A stretch of DNA of 64,000 nt. Origin: Sulfitobacter sp. HGT1. GTDB taxonomy: Bacteria; Pseudomonadota; Alphaproteobacteria; Rhodobacterales; Rhodobacteraceae. The notes under the pieces are model-generated. The model ran no database searches and was not told the DNA's origin. It was given only the letters and a program-made list of their open reading frames with translations. The first letter of the stretch is position 1. Every line of letters starts with the position of its first letter. Below, piece by piece: positions 8,466 to 17,257 of this stretch. The translations under genes and the position numbers were made by a program. The stretch covers positions 124,001-188,000 of the forward strand of contig NZ_BLWI01000010.1 in assembly GCF_013282155.1 (NCBI RefSeq), read 5' to 3'.

Positions 8466-10025
8466 ATGTTCAGGCAGATTTCCGCGCTTTGTCTGATGTG
8501 CTGGCCGGCCCTGACCATGGCGCAGGCCCCTGCCGCTGAAACGGCCCCCCTGTCGGTGATCGACTGGCTTGGCCAGCAACCAAAGGCGATGCCCGTCCGC
8601 CCCAAGCGCCCCACCAAACCCGAGGAGGCCCCAGTGGCCAAGACGGCACTGCCCCCGTTGGTGACCGTCACCGCCCTTGGCGAAGGCAGCCCGCGCGCGA
8701 TCGGTCTGGTCCCTGCGCATGTCACCGGTTTGCCGCAGGATCTATGGGCGGGCAGCAGCGTCAGCGACATCACCAGCCGCTTGGCCAACCTGCCCGACTT
8801 GCATCTGCCCGCCGCACGCGCCCTGTTTTTCAGGCTTTTACTGGCCGAGGCAACAGCCCCCGAAGGCCGCGCCGCCGAGGGTGATGCGCTGGCCCTTGCC
8901 CGTGTCAGCGCCTTGATCGACAACGGTGCCGTCGATCCTGCGCTCTCGTTGATTGAACAGGCCGGTGTCGCCACATCGGCCGATCATTTCGCGCTGTGGA
9001 TGCAGGTCAGCTTGCTGGTCGGCACCGAAGACCGCGCCTGTACGCTACTGATGCAAAAGCCGTACCTGACCCGTGATTACAACGTCCGTATCCTGTGTGC
9101 GGCGCGTGCAGGCAACTGGGACACTGCCGCGCTGACCTTTGGATCGGCGCAGGCTCTGGAATTGCTGCCGCCCGAACGGCTGGCCCTGCTGGACCGGTTC
9201 CTGAACCCCGACCTGTTCGAAGGCGAGCCGAACCTGACGGTGCCGCGCACAATGGACCCGATGGGCTTTCGCCTGTTCGAGGCGATTGGCGAGCGGCCCC
9301 AGACACGGTCCTTGCCGCCAGCCTTTGCCGTGGTCGATCTGCGCGATGTGGCCGGTTGGAAGGCCCAGCTTGAGGCCGCTGAACGGTTGACCCGTCTTGG
9401 TGCCTTGCCCGACAACCGGCTGTTGGGCATCTATTCGGACCGGGCGCCTGCGGCTTCGGGCGGGATATGGGACCGGGTCGAGGCGCTGCAACGGTTTGAC
9501 ACCGCCCTGCGCACCCGCAGCGCGGACGCGGTTGCCAAAACATTGCGCCCCGCGTGGCAGGCCATGCAAGAGGCAGAGCTTGAAGTCAGCTTTGCCACGC
9601 TCTTTGCCGAAGGCTTGCAGGCAATCCCGCTCGAGGGCAGTGCCGCGGCCTTGCGCAACCGGATCACGCTGTTGTCGCCGTTTTATGAAACGGTTGCCTC
9701 TGGTACCACGGTTCCCCCAACGGCAGAGATCGCATTCATGAGCGCCATTGCCACAGGCACCGCCCCTGGCCGCGTTCCCGACATGAATCAGGCCGACGCC
9801 ATTGCCAGCGCCTTTACCACCCCGTCGCCCCGCAGCAATCTGGTCAGCGATGCGCAGAACGGCAAACTTGGCATGTCTATTCTGGCAACGATCGCGCTGC
9901 TGGAAGACGGTGCAAATGGCGACACCGCCGCGTTGCGCGACGCCTTGTCCACGCTGCGCGCTTTGGGGTTGGAAGACTTCGCCCGCCGCGCCGCCCTGCA
10001 AGTGCTGCTGCTGGAGCGCGGCTGA
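8466..10025 (+). CDS. Periplasmic protein of unknown function (519 aa)
   Basis: Not assigned to a named family. The first 19 residues (MFRQISALCLMCWPALTMA) form a signal peptide with likely cleavage before QAP. A proline-rich stretch (residues 35-65, PVRPKRPTKPEEAPV) follows, then a long alpha-helical Ala/Leu-rich region that resembles helical-repeat (TPR or Sel1-like) folds, though no clean repeat unit can be read by eye. The ATG at 8466 is chosen because it starts the signal peptide; the frame is open further upstream but that part is antisense to aroK. The stop overlaps the xerD start (TGATG), so the two are translationally coupled. Confidence 0.8.
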   Translation: MFRQISALCLMCWPALTMAQAPAAETAPLSVIDWLGQQPKAMPVRPKRPTKPEEAPVAKTALPPLVTVTALGEGSPRAIGLVPAHVTGLPQDLWAGSSVSDITSRLANLPDLHLPAARALFFRLLLAEATAPEGRAAEGDALALARVSALIDNGAVDPALSLIEQAGVATSADHFALWMQVSLLVGTEDRACTLLMQKPYLTRDYNVRILCAARAGNWDTAALTFGSAQALELLPPERLALLDRFLNPDLFEGEPNLTVPRTMDPMGFRLFEAIGERPQTRSLPPAFAVVDLRDVAGWKAQLEAAERLTRLGALPDNRLLGIYSDRAPAASGGIWDRVEALQRFDTALRTRSADAVAKTLRPAWQAMQEAELEVSFATLFAEGLQAIPLEGSAAALRNRITLLSPFYETVASGTTVPPTAEIAFMSAIATGTAPGRVPDMNQADAIASAFTTPSPRSNLVSDAQNGKLGMSILATIALLEDGANGDTAALRDALSTLRALGLEDFARRAALQVLLLERG

Positions 10026-10999
10026 TGCACAGCGACACCTTTCACTGGATATCCACCTTTCTGGAGGCGCAGGCCGCAGAGCTGGGTGCCGCGACGAACA
10101 CGCTTTTGGCCTATGGCCGCGATCTCAAGGATTTTGACAGCTATCTGGCCCGCAGAACCCTTGATTTCACCACCGCCACCCGCAACGACGTCGAAAGCTA
10201 TCTGGTGTGGTGTGACGCGCAGGGCCTTGCCAAATCCACCCGCGCACGCAGGCTGTCGGCTGTCAAACAGCTTTACCGTTTCGCCTTTGAGGAAGGGTTG
10301 CGCGACGATAACCCCGCGATCCAGATCACCGGCCCCGGTCAGGAAAAGCGTCTGCCCAAGGTGTTGTCGGAAGACGAGGTGGACCGCCTGCTGGATGCCG
10401 CACGCAATTCGGGCCGCAGCTTGCAGGACCAGCTGCGCAACACCTGCCTGATGGAGCTGTTATACGCGACAGGCATGCGGGTCAGCGAACTGGTCAGCCT
10501 GCCGGTCAGTGCCACCCGTGGCGATCCGCGGCTGTTGCTAATCATGGGCAAGGGCGGCAAGGAACGGCTGGTGCCGCTGTCGCCCCCTGCCCGCCAAGCG
10601 CTGGCCGACTGGCTGGTCGAGCGTGACAAGATCGACGCCGCTGCGCAGGCAAAGCGACAGCCCGCCTCGCGGTTCTTGTTCCCGTCCCGTGGGGTTGCGG
10701 GATATCTGACGCGGCACCGGTTCTATCTGATGATCAAGGAATTCGCGGTTGCAGGCGGCGTTGATCCGGCCAAAGTGACCCCGCACACCTTGCGCCACGC
10801 CTTTGCCACGCATCTGCTGGCCAATGGTGCCGATTTGCGGTCGATCCAGACAATGCTGGGCCATGCCGATGTGGCAACCACCGAAATCTACACCCATGTC
10901 CTCGAGGCGCGCCTGTCAGAGCTGGTTTTGGAAAATCACCCGCTGGCCAAGGCGGCACGGCGCAGTTCCGGCGGCAGCACGTCTTCGGACGGCCAGTAG
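10025..10999 (+). CDS. xerD: Tyrosine recombinase XerD
   Basis: Site-specific recombinase that, with XerC, resolves chromosome dimers at dif. All catalytic residues of the tyrosine recombinase family are present: Arg152 (TGMRVSEL), Lys176 (MGKGGKER), His254 and Arg257 (HTLRHAF), His280 (LGHADV) and the nucleophile Tyr289 (EIYTHV). The N-terminal SAM-like DNA-binding domain occupies residues 1-100. The chain ends in a Ser/Gly-rich tail (ARRSSGGSTSSDGQ) longer than the usual C terminus. The last 64 bases overlap, tail to tail, the minus-strand phosphoesterase-like gene. Because it is embedded in a housekeeping cluster next to aroK-aroB, it is XerD and not a phage integrase. Confidence 0.93.
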   Translation: MHSDTFHWISTFLEAQAAELGAATNTLLAYGRDLKDFDSYLARRTLDFTTATRNDVESYLVWCDAQGLAKSTRARRLSAVKQLYRFAFEEGLRDDNPAIQITGPGQEKRLPKVLSEDEVDRLLDAARNSGRSLQDQLRNTCLMELLYATGMRVSELVSLPVSATRGDPRLLLIMGKGGKERLVPLSPPARQALADWLVERDKIDAAAQAKRQPASRFLFPSRGVAGYLTRHRFYLMIKEFAVAGGVDPAKVTPHTLRHAFATHLLANGADLRSIQTMLGHADVATTEIYTHVLEARLSELVLENHPLAKAARRSSGGSTSSDGQ

Positions 11000-11763
11000 C
11001 CGCTGCGCAAGGCGCTGTGGTAGCCTTGGGTAAGTCCGGCGCGTTCCATCGCCGCCACCGCCGCCTCGACATCATAGCCCAGCTTGTGAAACGTCACCTG
11101 CCCTTGGTCCAGAACCGCAAAGCGGGTGTCCTGCCCGCCATCATGGGGCGGCATGCCGATCACGCCCGCATTGATCCAGCGCCCCTTTGCGCAGTCCTTG
11201 GTGAACGGTATCCCGCTATGGCCCGCGACAATCGCGTCCACGGGGCCAATCGCAGCCTCCACAGCGGCCCATTCTTCCTCGAAAACCTTCCGATCCGAAC
11301 AGGGCCAGATAAACCGCGCAATATCGGTCATCCCGCCATGGATCACGGCAAAGCGTTGGCCCGCATGGGAGAAACTGATGATATCCGCCGCCGCCGCCAT
11401 CCAGTCGCGTTGGTCCGGCCCGATCTGGCTATTTGCGACCCCGTACCACCCTTCCGACAGCAGATCGCAGGTCGTGCCTGCGTCAAACCCGCAGCCGCAA
11501 TCCGGTGCCCCGGCCGCCAGCTGCTTTTCGCAATTGCCTGCCACCAGCGGGATACCCGCCGCGCGCAGGGCATCCGTGGTCGCTGACGGATCGCCGCAAT
11601 AGGCCACCACATCGCCGGTACAAATCATCCGTTCCGCCGGGATCGCACGCTGCCGGGCCGCGTCCATCAGGGCATGAAGCGCCTGCAAATTCGAATATGG
11701 GCCACCAAACAGCAACACCGGGCCCTCGACCCTGCCCAAATCTTGATGCTTCACAATGCTCAT
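10936..11763 (-). CDS. Metallophosphoesterase-family protein with altered metal site (275 aa)
   Basis: Shows the calcineurin-like phosphoesterase layout of the YfcE/ApaH kind: CTGDVVAYCGDP, the VAGNCE block (equivalent to GNHE), AVIHGG and IVAGHSGIPF. The first motif, normally Asp-x-His with two metal ligands, reads LLFGGPYSNLQAL here, so both ligands are replaced. A cluster of cysteines (APDCGCGFDAGTTC) follows the GNCE block. It could be a phosphodiesterase with a different metal set, or a binding protein without activity. I start it at the ATG 11763 (MSIVKHQDLGR); a much longer open frame to 12609 is antisense to the next gene. Its 3' end overlaps xerD by 64 bases. Confidence 0.82.
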   Translation of the reverse strand: MSIVKHQDLGRVEGPVLLFGGPYSNLQALHALMDAARQRAIPAERMICTGDVVAYCGDPSATTDALRAAGIPLVAGNCEKQLAAGAPDCGCGFDAGTTCDLLSEGWYGVANSQIGPDQRDWMAAAADIISFSHAGQRFAVIHGGMTDIARFIWPCSDRKVFEEEWAAVEAAIGPVDAIVAGHSGIPFTKDCAKGRWINAGVIGMPPHDGGQDTRFAVLDQGQVTFHKLGYDVEAAVAAMERAGLTQGYHSALRSGYWPSEDVLPPELRRAALASG

Positions 11764-11826
11764 CCCTTGAATGAAACCGCCCACGCGCCCATAACGTAAC
11801 CACAATCGCAAAAGGTATATTCTCAA

Positions 11827-13134
11827 ATGGACACGGTCCCCGCAATGCTTGACGGAGAGTTCTGGATCAGCGTCGGCATTATTTTGTTTCTTCTGGTGCT
11901 GTCGGGGTTCTTCTCCGGCTCTGAAACGGCCCTGACGGCGGCGTCGCGCGGCAAGCTGCGCGCCCAGGCTGACAAGGGGTCCAAGGGGGCCGAACGGGCA
12001 TTGGCGATCACCGAAGACAACGAACGGCTGATCGGCTCCGTCCTGTTGGGCAACAATCTCGTGAATATTCTTGCAGCCTCCCTCGCCACCGCGCTTTTCA
12101 CGCGGTTGTTTGGCGAATCCGGTGTGGCCATGGCAACATTGGTCATGACCCTGCTGGTCCTCATCTTCTCCGAAGTGCTGCCAAAAACCTATGCGATCAC
12201 AAATGCCGAAGCCGCAGCCGGTCTGGTGTCGCGCCCGATTTCGATTGTTGTCTTGATCTTCAGCCCCATGGTCAGCGCGGTCCGGTTTCTGGTGCGCGGG
12301 ATATTGCGCCTGTTTGGCGTAACGATCGACCCTGACAGCAACATTCTGGCGGTTCGAGAAGAAATCGCCGGCGCGCTGCAACTGGGCCATTCCGAAGGGG
12401 TCGTCGAAAAAGAGGACCGCGACCGGATTCTGGGGGCGCTGGACCTGCGCGAACGCGTGGTCGAAGAGGTCATGCTGCACCGCTCGGGGATCGAGATGAT
12501 AGACGCCCGGCTGGACCCGGCCAAGATCCTCGAACAATGCCTTGAGTCCAGCCACACCCGCCTGCCCGTCTACCGCGATGATCCCGAAAATATCGTCGGC
12601 GTGATCCACGCCAAAGACCTTTTGCGCGCCATGTACAAACGGATCACCGAAGCGCCGGCCGGTGCCGAACCCTTCAAGGATTTCAACATCACCGATGTGG
12701 CGATGAAACCCTATTTCGTACCCGAAACCTCAACCCTTGACGAACAGATGCGCCAGTTCCTGCGCCGCCGCACCCATTTTGCCCTCGTCGTGGATGAATA
12801 CGGCTCCCTGCAAGGCCTGATCACCCTCGAAGACATCCTCGAAGAAATCGTCGGCGAGATCACCGATGAATTCGACGCAGAGGCAGACATGGGCGTGACC
12901 AAAGCCGAAGACGGCCAGTATTTCGTCGATGGTGCCATGACCATCCGCGACATCAACCGCGCCACCGACTGGAACCTCCCCGATGACGAAGCCAACACAG
13001 TCGCAGGACTGGTGATCCACGAGGCGCAAATGATCCCGACCCCCGGTCAGGTCTTTGTGTTCCACGGCTTCCGCTTCGAGGTCACGGCCCGCGATGGCAA
13101 CCGGATCACCCAATTCAAAATCCGCCCCCTCTAG
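11827..13134 (+). CDS. CNNM/CorC-HlyC family membrane protein with CBS domains
   Basis: Integral membrane protein of the UPF0053/CNNM family, linked in other bacteria to Mg2+ or Co2+ export and resistance. Residues 1-190 form the DUF21/CNNM transmembrane domain (LVLSGFFSGSETALTAASRG is the family hallmark). Residues 205-340 carry the tandem CBS domains (EVMLHRSGIEMIDA..., THFALVVDEYGSLQGLITLED), and the last 85 residues form the CorC_HlyC transporter-associated domain. Length 435 is normal. It is divergent from the phosphoesterase-like gene and ends in a convergent intergenic region with a GC-rich repeat. Transport direction and ion cannot be read from the sequence. Confidence 0.92.
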   Translation: MDTVPAMLDGEFWISVGIILFLLVLSGFFSGSETALTAASRGKLRAQADKGSKGAERALAITEDNERLIGSVLLGNNLVNILAASLATALFTRLFGESGVAMATLVMTLLVLIFSEVLPKTYAITNAEAAAGLVSRPISIVVLIFSPMVSAVRFLVRGILRLFGVTIDPDSNILAVREEIAGALQLGHSEGVVEKEDRDRILGALDLRERVVEEVMLHRSGIEMIDARLDPAKILEQCLESSHTRLPVYRDDPENIVGVIHAKDLLRAMYKRITEAPAGAEPFKDFNITDVAMKPYFVPETSTLDEQMRQFLRRRTHFALVVDEYGSLQGLITLEDILEEIVGEITDEFDAEADMGVTKAEDGQYFVDGAMTIRDINRATDWNLPDDEANTVAGLVIHEAQMIPTPGQVFVFHGFRFEVTARDGNRITQFKIRPL

Positions 13135-13138
13135 CCCC

Positions 13139-13185
13139 TTCTCTGGCGTGAAAATATCCCGGGGGTCTTGGGGGCTGGCCCCCAA
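13139..13185. repeat. GC-rich dispersed element, copy 2
   Basis: Blocks in order on the plus strand: TTCTCTGGCGTGAAAATATC, a run CCGGGGGTC, then the hairpin TTGGGGG (13168-13174), loop CTGG, CCCCCAA (13179-13185). It fills the gap between two converging genes and could end both transcripts. Related copies are at 2099, 39578 and 53713. Confidence 0.65.
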
Positions 13186-13217
13186 TCTTCAAAAGAAATG
13201 GCCCCCGAGAACCAGTG

Positions 13218-15638
13218 CTAACCGCGCAACCGGGCCCCATCTGGGTCAAACGGGGCCTGTTCCAGCACGACCGCGCCATGGGGCACCCCCAGCACCATCA
13301 CCTCGACCCTGTCGCCCGGCTTCACGTTTTTCACAAACCCAAGCGCCAGCGACAGCCCGACCGAATAGCCATAGCCCCCTGAGGTCACACGCCCAACCCC
13401 CACGCCATCCTTGAATATCGGCTCCCCGCCCGTCGCGTCCGCGTTTGACGCATCAGTCGCATCGGCATCCAGCGCCAGAACGACCAGCTGTTCACGGGCG
13501 GGCTTCTGCAGCACCTCCAGCAGGGCCGGTTTGTTCAAAAACTCTTTGTCCAGCTTGCACAAACGGTCCAGCCCCACTTCTTGTGGCCAGTATTCGGGGC
13601 TGTATTCGCGGCCCCATGACCCATAGCCCTTTTCGATCCGCAGCGACATCAACGCACGCGATCCGACAGGGCCAGCGCCCACATCGCGGCCTGCCTTTAT
13701 CAGAGCCCCGTAAAGTGCGGGTTGATCGGCTGCATCACAATGCAGTTCCCAGCCCAGATCGCCGGTGAATGACACGCGCAAGGCCAGCACGCGGATGCCC
13801 GCTATCTCCAGCCATTTTGACCGCATGAAGGGGAAATCGGCCCCGTCCAGCGATGTGTTCGTCAGCCGTTGCAGCATCTCGCGTGATTTTGGCCCCGCGA
13901 CGTTAAAGCCGCACATCGCAACGGTCTGGCTCTCGAACACGGTCCCTTCGGGCAAAGGCACCGCGTTAAAGAACCGCTGGTGATAGCGTTCGGCCATGCC
14001 CGACCCGATGATCCAGAACTCCTCGTCTCCCAATCGCGTCACGGTGAAATCGCCCGCAATCCCGCCGCGCACCCCGATCAGCGGGGTCAGACAGGACCGC
14101 CCCACAGCCTTGGGCATGGTGTTGGCGAAAACGCTGTTGAGCCAGCTTTCCGCATCCGGCCCCGTACAGCGGTATTTGGCAAAGTTAGAGATGTCGATGA
14201 TCCCCGCCTTGTCGCGCAGCATCCGGCATTCATCGCCCACAGGCGCCCACCAGTTTTGCCGCGTAAACCCGTCGGTATCTGCGGTGCCGGGGGTGTCGGC
14301 AAACCACAAGGGGTGTTCCCAGCCATAATTCAGCCCGAACACGGCCCCCATCTGTTTCTGGGTCTCATAGACGGGGCGCGTGCGGACGGGGCGGCCTGCG
14401 GCGCGTTCCTCGTTGGGGAAATGGATCTTGAAACGGTTGGCGTATTGGTCCCCCACCCGCGCCTTGGTGAACGCAGCATCGGCCCAGTCGCCAAACCGCG
14501 CCACATCCCAGGCGAACATGTCATAGCGGGATTCGCCCGTGACGATCCAATCCGCCGCCAGCAGCCCCATGCCGCCTGACTGCGAGAACCCCGGAATAAT
14601 CCCGTTACAACAGAAATAGTTGCGCAGTTCAGGCACGGGGCCAAACAGCACATTGGCATCGGGCGACCAGATCATCGGCCCGTTGATCACCCGTTTGATC
14701 CCGGCGGTCCCCACGGCGGGCACCCGGTCAATGGCGCGCATCATGTTGGGTTCGATCCGTTCCAGATCATCGGCAAACAGTTCATGGCCAAAGCCAAGCG
14801 GCGTGCCGTCCTCGGCCCAGAACCGCAGGTCTTTTTCATAGGCACCGACCAGCAGACCCTTGCCTTCCTGACGCAGGTAATATTCGCCGTCACGGTCTGC
14901 GACCGATGGCAGACGGCGGTCAAGCCCTGCGATTTCGGGGATGGTTTCGGTGACGAAATACTGGTGTTCGGTCGGTTGCAGCGGCAGGGTCAACCCCGCC
15001 ATTGCCGCGACCTCGCGGCCCCATAGACCTGCGGCGTTCACAATCCATTGCGTTGCGATATCCCCCTTTTCGGTGCGCACGATCCAGCTGCCGTCGGGTT
15101 GCTGTTCGGTCCCCGTGACGGGGCAAAACCGGATGATTTCGGCCCCGTTCTGCCGCGCACCTGTGGCATAGGCATTGGTCACGCCCGACGGGTCCACATT
15201 GCCGCCCGAGGGTTCGAACATGATGCAGCGGATGCCGTCATAATTGACCAGCGGATGCAGGCGTTCGGCCTCGTCGCGGGTGACTTCGTGGAAATTCAGC
15301 CCATAGTATTTCGCCTTGGCCGCTTGCAGCCGCAACTGGTGTTCACGCGCCTCGGTCTGCGCCAGATACAGGCTGCCGGGCTGGAACACGCCGCACGACT
15401 GGCCGGTTTCGGCCTCGAGCGCATTGTACAGGTCCATCGTGTAGTTCTGGATGCGGGTGATGTTGTTGTTGTCATGCAACCCGTGAATATTCGCCGCTGC
15501 GTGCCATGTGCTGCCCGACGTCAGCTCGGACCGTTCCAGCAAAACGACATCCGTCCACCCCAATTTGGTCAGGTGATACAGGATAGAGCAGCCGATAACG
15601 CCACCCCCGATAACGACGGCTTGAGCATGGGTGCGCAT
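13218..15638 (-). CDS. FAD-dependent dehydrogenase with GcvT domain (dimethylglycine/sarcosine dehydrogenase-like), copy A
   Basis: Two-domain enzyme of 806 residues. The N-terminal DAO domain has the dinucleotide motif VVIGGGVIGCS (8-18) and STWHAAANIH, where His46 matches the histidine that holds FAD covalently in dimethylglycine and sarcosine dehydrogenases. The C-terminal half is a GcvT/aminomethyltransferase domain (from about residue 430) that in this family passes the released one-carbon unit to tetrahydrofolate. Expected reaction: oxidative demethylation of an N-methylated glycine or related amine. I start it at ATG 15638 because the Rossmann fold follows at once; an upstream ATG at 15716 adds 26 unlike residues. 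Strongly similar over its length to the gene at 17258. Exact substrate unknown. Confidence 0.9.
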   Translation of the reverse strand: MRTHAQAVVIGGGVIGCSILYHLTKLGWTDVVLLERSELTSGSTWHAAANIHGLHDNNNITRIQNYTMDLYNALEAETGQSCGVFQPGSLYLAQTEAREHQLRLQAAKAKYYGLNFHEVTRDEAERLHPLVNYDGIRCIMFEPSGGNVDPSGVTNAYATGARQNGAEIIRFCPVTGTEQQPDGSWIVRTEKGDIATQWIVNAAGLWGREVAAMAGLTLPLQPTEHQYFVTETIPEIAGLDRRLPSVADRDGEYYLRQEGKGLLVGAYEKDLRFWAEDGTPLGFGHELFADDLERIEPNMMRAIDRVPAVGTAGIKRVINGPMIWSPDANVLFGPVPELRNYFCCNGIIPGFSQSGGMGLLAADWIVTGESRYDMFAWDVARFGDWADAAFTKARVGDQYANRFKIHFPNEERAAGRPVRTRPVYETQKQMGAVFGLNYGWEHPLWFADTPGTADTDGFTRQNWWAPVGDECRMLRDKAGIIDISNFAKYRCTGPDAESWLNSVFANTMPKAVGRSCLTPLIGVRGGIAGDFTVTRLGDEEFWIIGSGMAERYHQRFFNAVPLPEGTVFESQTVAMCGFNVAGPKSREMLQRLTNTSLDGADFPFMRSKWLEIAGIRVLALRVSFTGDLGWELHCDAADQPALYGALIKAGRDVGAGPVGSRALMSLRIEKGYGSWGREYSPEYWPQEVGLDRLCKLDKEFLNKPALLEVLQKPAREQLVVLALDADATDASNADATGGEPIFKDGVGVGRVTSGGYGYSVGLSLALGFVKNVKPGDRVEVMVLGVPHGAVVLEQAPFDPDGARLRG

Positions 15639-15768
15639 ATTTTGGGTTCCAGTTCCCTGTGACAATCGCCCGAGTTTGGCGGCCCGGGAACCATTGCGGT
15701 TGCTTAAAACCGACAAATCCCGTCGCCATCAAGACAAGCTCCGCAAAATATGGGGCATGTAGAAGGGC

Positions 15769-17097
15769 TTAGGTGGCTTGGCCCGCATCGAGTTTGGCGG
15801 TCACACTGTCACGCACTTCTTTAGCTGCGCTTTTCAGCAATTGGTCGCGATCGGGGGCGAAATCGATCCCTGACAGGGCGCGCAACAAATGCCGCTCAGC
15901 AGCACCGCGCGCAGCCTTGCACAAACCGTCATCGGGGTGGCGCATCAGCCCGCCCAAGGTGGATTGCAAACATTGCTGCACCTCGACCACCGTTTTGCCG
16001 TCCCGCGCCAAGGCCCCAAAGGCATCCTGGATCAAATCCTCCGGATCAAGCGGTCTGACAAATATGTTCTCCAGTATCTCGTCGCGGTCGCGCGCGACTT
16101 CGTCGTCGTAATCGGTCAGAATGCGCCCGATACGGTGGATCACGTCAATCGCCGTGCCAGGATCATTCACGCCGGGCGACAGCGCCTTGGACGCGACCTC
16201 GCCCATGACGATCAACCCGAAACGCGGGTCTTGGTCAAAGGTGCGGACATCGCCGACAATAATGCTGCGTTGAATGCCGTCGTGCAGGGTTTCATCGGTA
16301 TGATCGTCGTCAATCGGCTCCCCCACACGGTGAACTTGCACCAAAGGTTCGTTGACGAACACGAAACCACCGATATTGCGCACCAGATAGATATGGACGC
16401 CGTGGTTCTTGGCGACACTGTCCAGCCCCTCAGGATAAATGTGCTGGATGTAGCCGCTTTCATTTGCCCTGATCACCTCGGCACCCTCGGGCACCGCATC
16501 AACCAGCGGATTGGCCCCAAGGCAGGGGTTGGCCAGACGGTCGCGGAATGTGCGGCAGGTTTCGCGCTCGACCTGACGGGAGGTGTCGATCAAGCTGCCA
16601 AAGCTTTGCAAATGCAGCACCCAGCGGATCAGGTAGAAGACGATCAGAACCAGCACCAACACGGTGGTGATAAACAGGACAAAGGCGCGTTTGTCGTCGA
16701 ACACGCCCAATTCCCGCATGATGATCGCGATCAGCGCGTACACATAAGCCCCGATAAATACCGCCAATGTGTTTTGTGTAGTCAGATCCTGAATGATCAA
16801 CCGGTGCACACGCGGGGTCCATTGGGTCGATGAACTGCGATAGACCGACACCATCACGCTGAGCGAGAATGTGGTGACAGCCAACATGGCGTTCGCGATG
16901 ATCGACAACAGCCGGTCTGCTGCCGCGCCGGTCAGCGTCGTGCCTAGCTTTTCAGGTATCCAGCTTTCGATAAGCGAACTCAGCGCCACAGCACCGATGG
17001 CAAGCAGGCCCATAATCGCCACCCGCACCGAAAGCTGGCGGCTGTAATAGCGGGCTTTGCGGATCAGGGTCGACGGGTTGAGAAGGTCTTTTATCAT
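15769..17097 (-). CDS. DUF2254 family membrane protein
   Basis: About 442 residues from the ATG at 17097 (MIKDLLNPSTLIRKARYY). The N-terminal third has four hydrophobic segments (around VAIMGLLAIGAVALSSLI, LLSIIANAMLAVTTFSLSVM, TLAVFIGAYVYALIAIIM and FVLFITTVLVLVLIVFYLI) characteristic of DUF2254, and the SSSTQWTPRV motif lies between segments 2 and 3. The C-terminal two thirds are soluble and probably cytoplasmic, with the conserved SPGVNDPGTA motif. Function is unknown in the family. It lies between two FAD-GcvT dehydrogenase genes and runs divergently from the second, but nothing links it to them except position. Confidence 0.85.
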   Translation of the reverse strand: MIKDLLNPSTLIRKARYYSRQLSVRVAIMGLLAIGAVALSSLIESWIPEKLGTTLTGAAADRLLSIIANAMLAVTTFSLSVMVSVYRSSSTQWTPRVHRLIIQDLTTQNTLAVFIGAYVYALIAIIMRELGVFDDKRAFVLFITTVLVLVLIVFYLIRWVLHLQSFGSLIDTSRQVERETCRTFRDRLANPCLGANPLVDAVPEGAEVIRANESGYIQHIYPEGLDSVAKNHGVHIYLVRNIGGFVFVNEPLVQVHRVGEPIDDDHTDETLHDGIQRSIIVGDVRTFDQDPRFGLIVMGEVASKALSPGVNDPGTAIDVIHRIGRILTDYDDEVARDRDEILENIFVRPLDPEDLIQDAFGALARDGKTVVEVQQCLQSTLGGLMRHPDDGLCKAARGAAERHLLRALSGIDFAPDRDQLLKSAAKEVRDSVTAKLDAGQAT

Positions 17098-17257
17098 AGC
17101 GTGCAATCTAATGTGGTGGCATCTCTTGTCCAGCGGCGCTTTGCCAAGCTGGCCAAAAGGGATGAGCCAAACCCGACATGAAATGTCGCTGCGCAACATG
17201 CCACATGTCTGTCACCTTGCAACGATCCCCTGAAACCGCCCCAAAGGGAGACCCAAG

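Noticed and set aside
11764..12609. N-terminal extension of the phosphoesterase-like gene
   Set aside because: The open frame runs on to 12609 but this part is antisense to the CNNM/CorC gene. The ATG at 11763 starts the family-like sequence.
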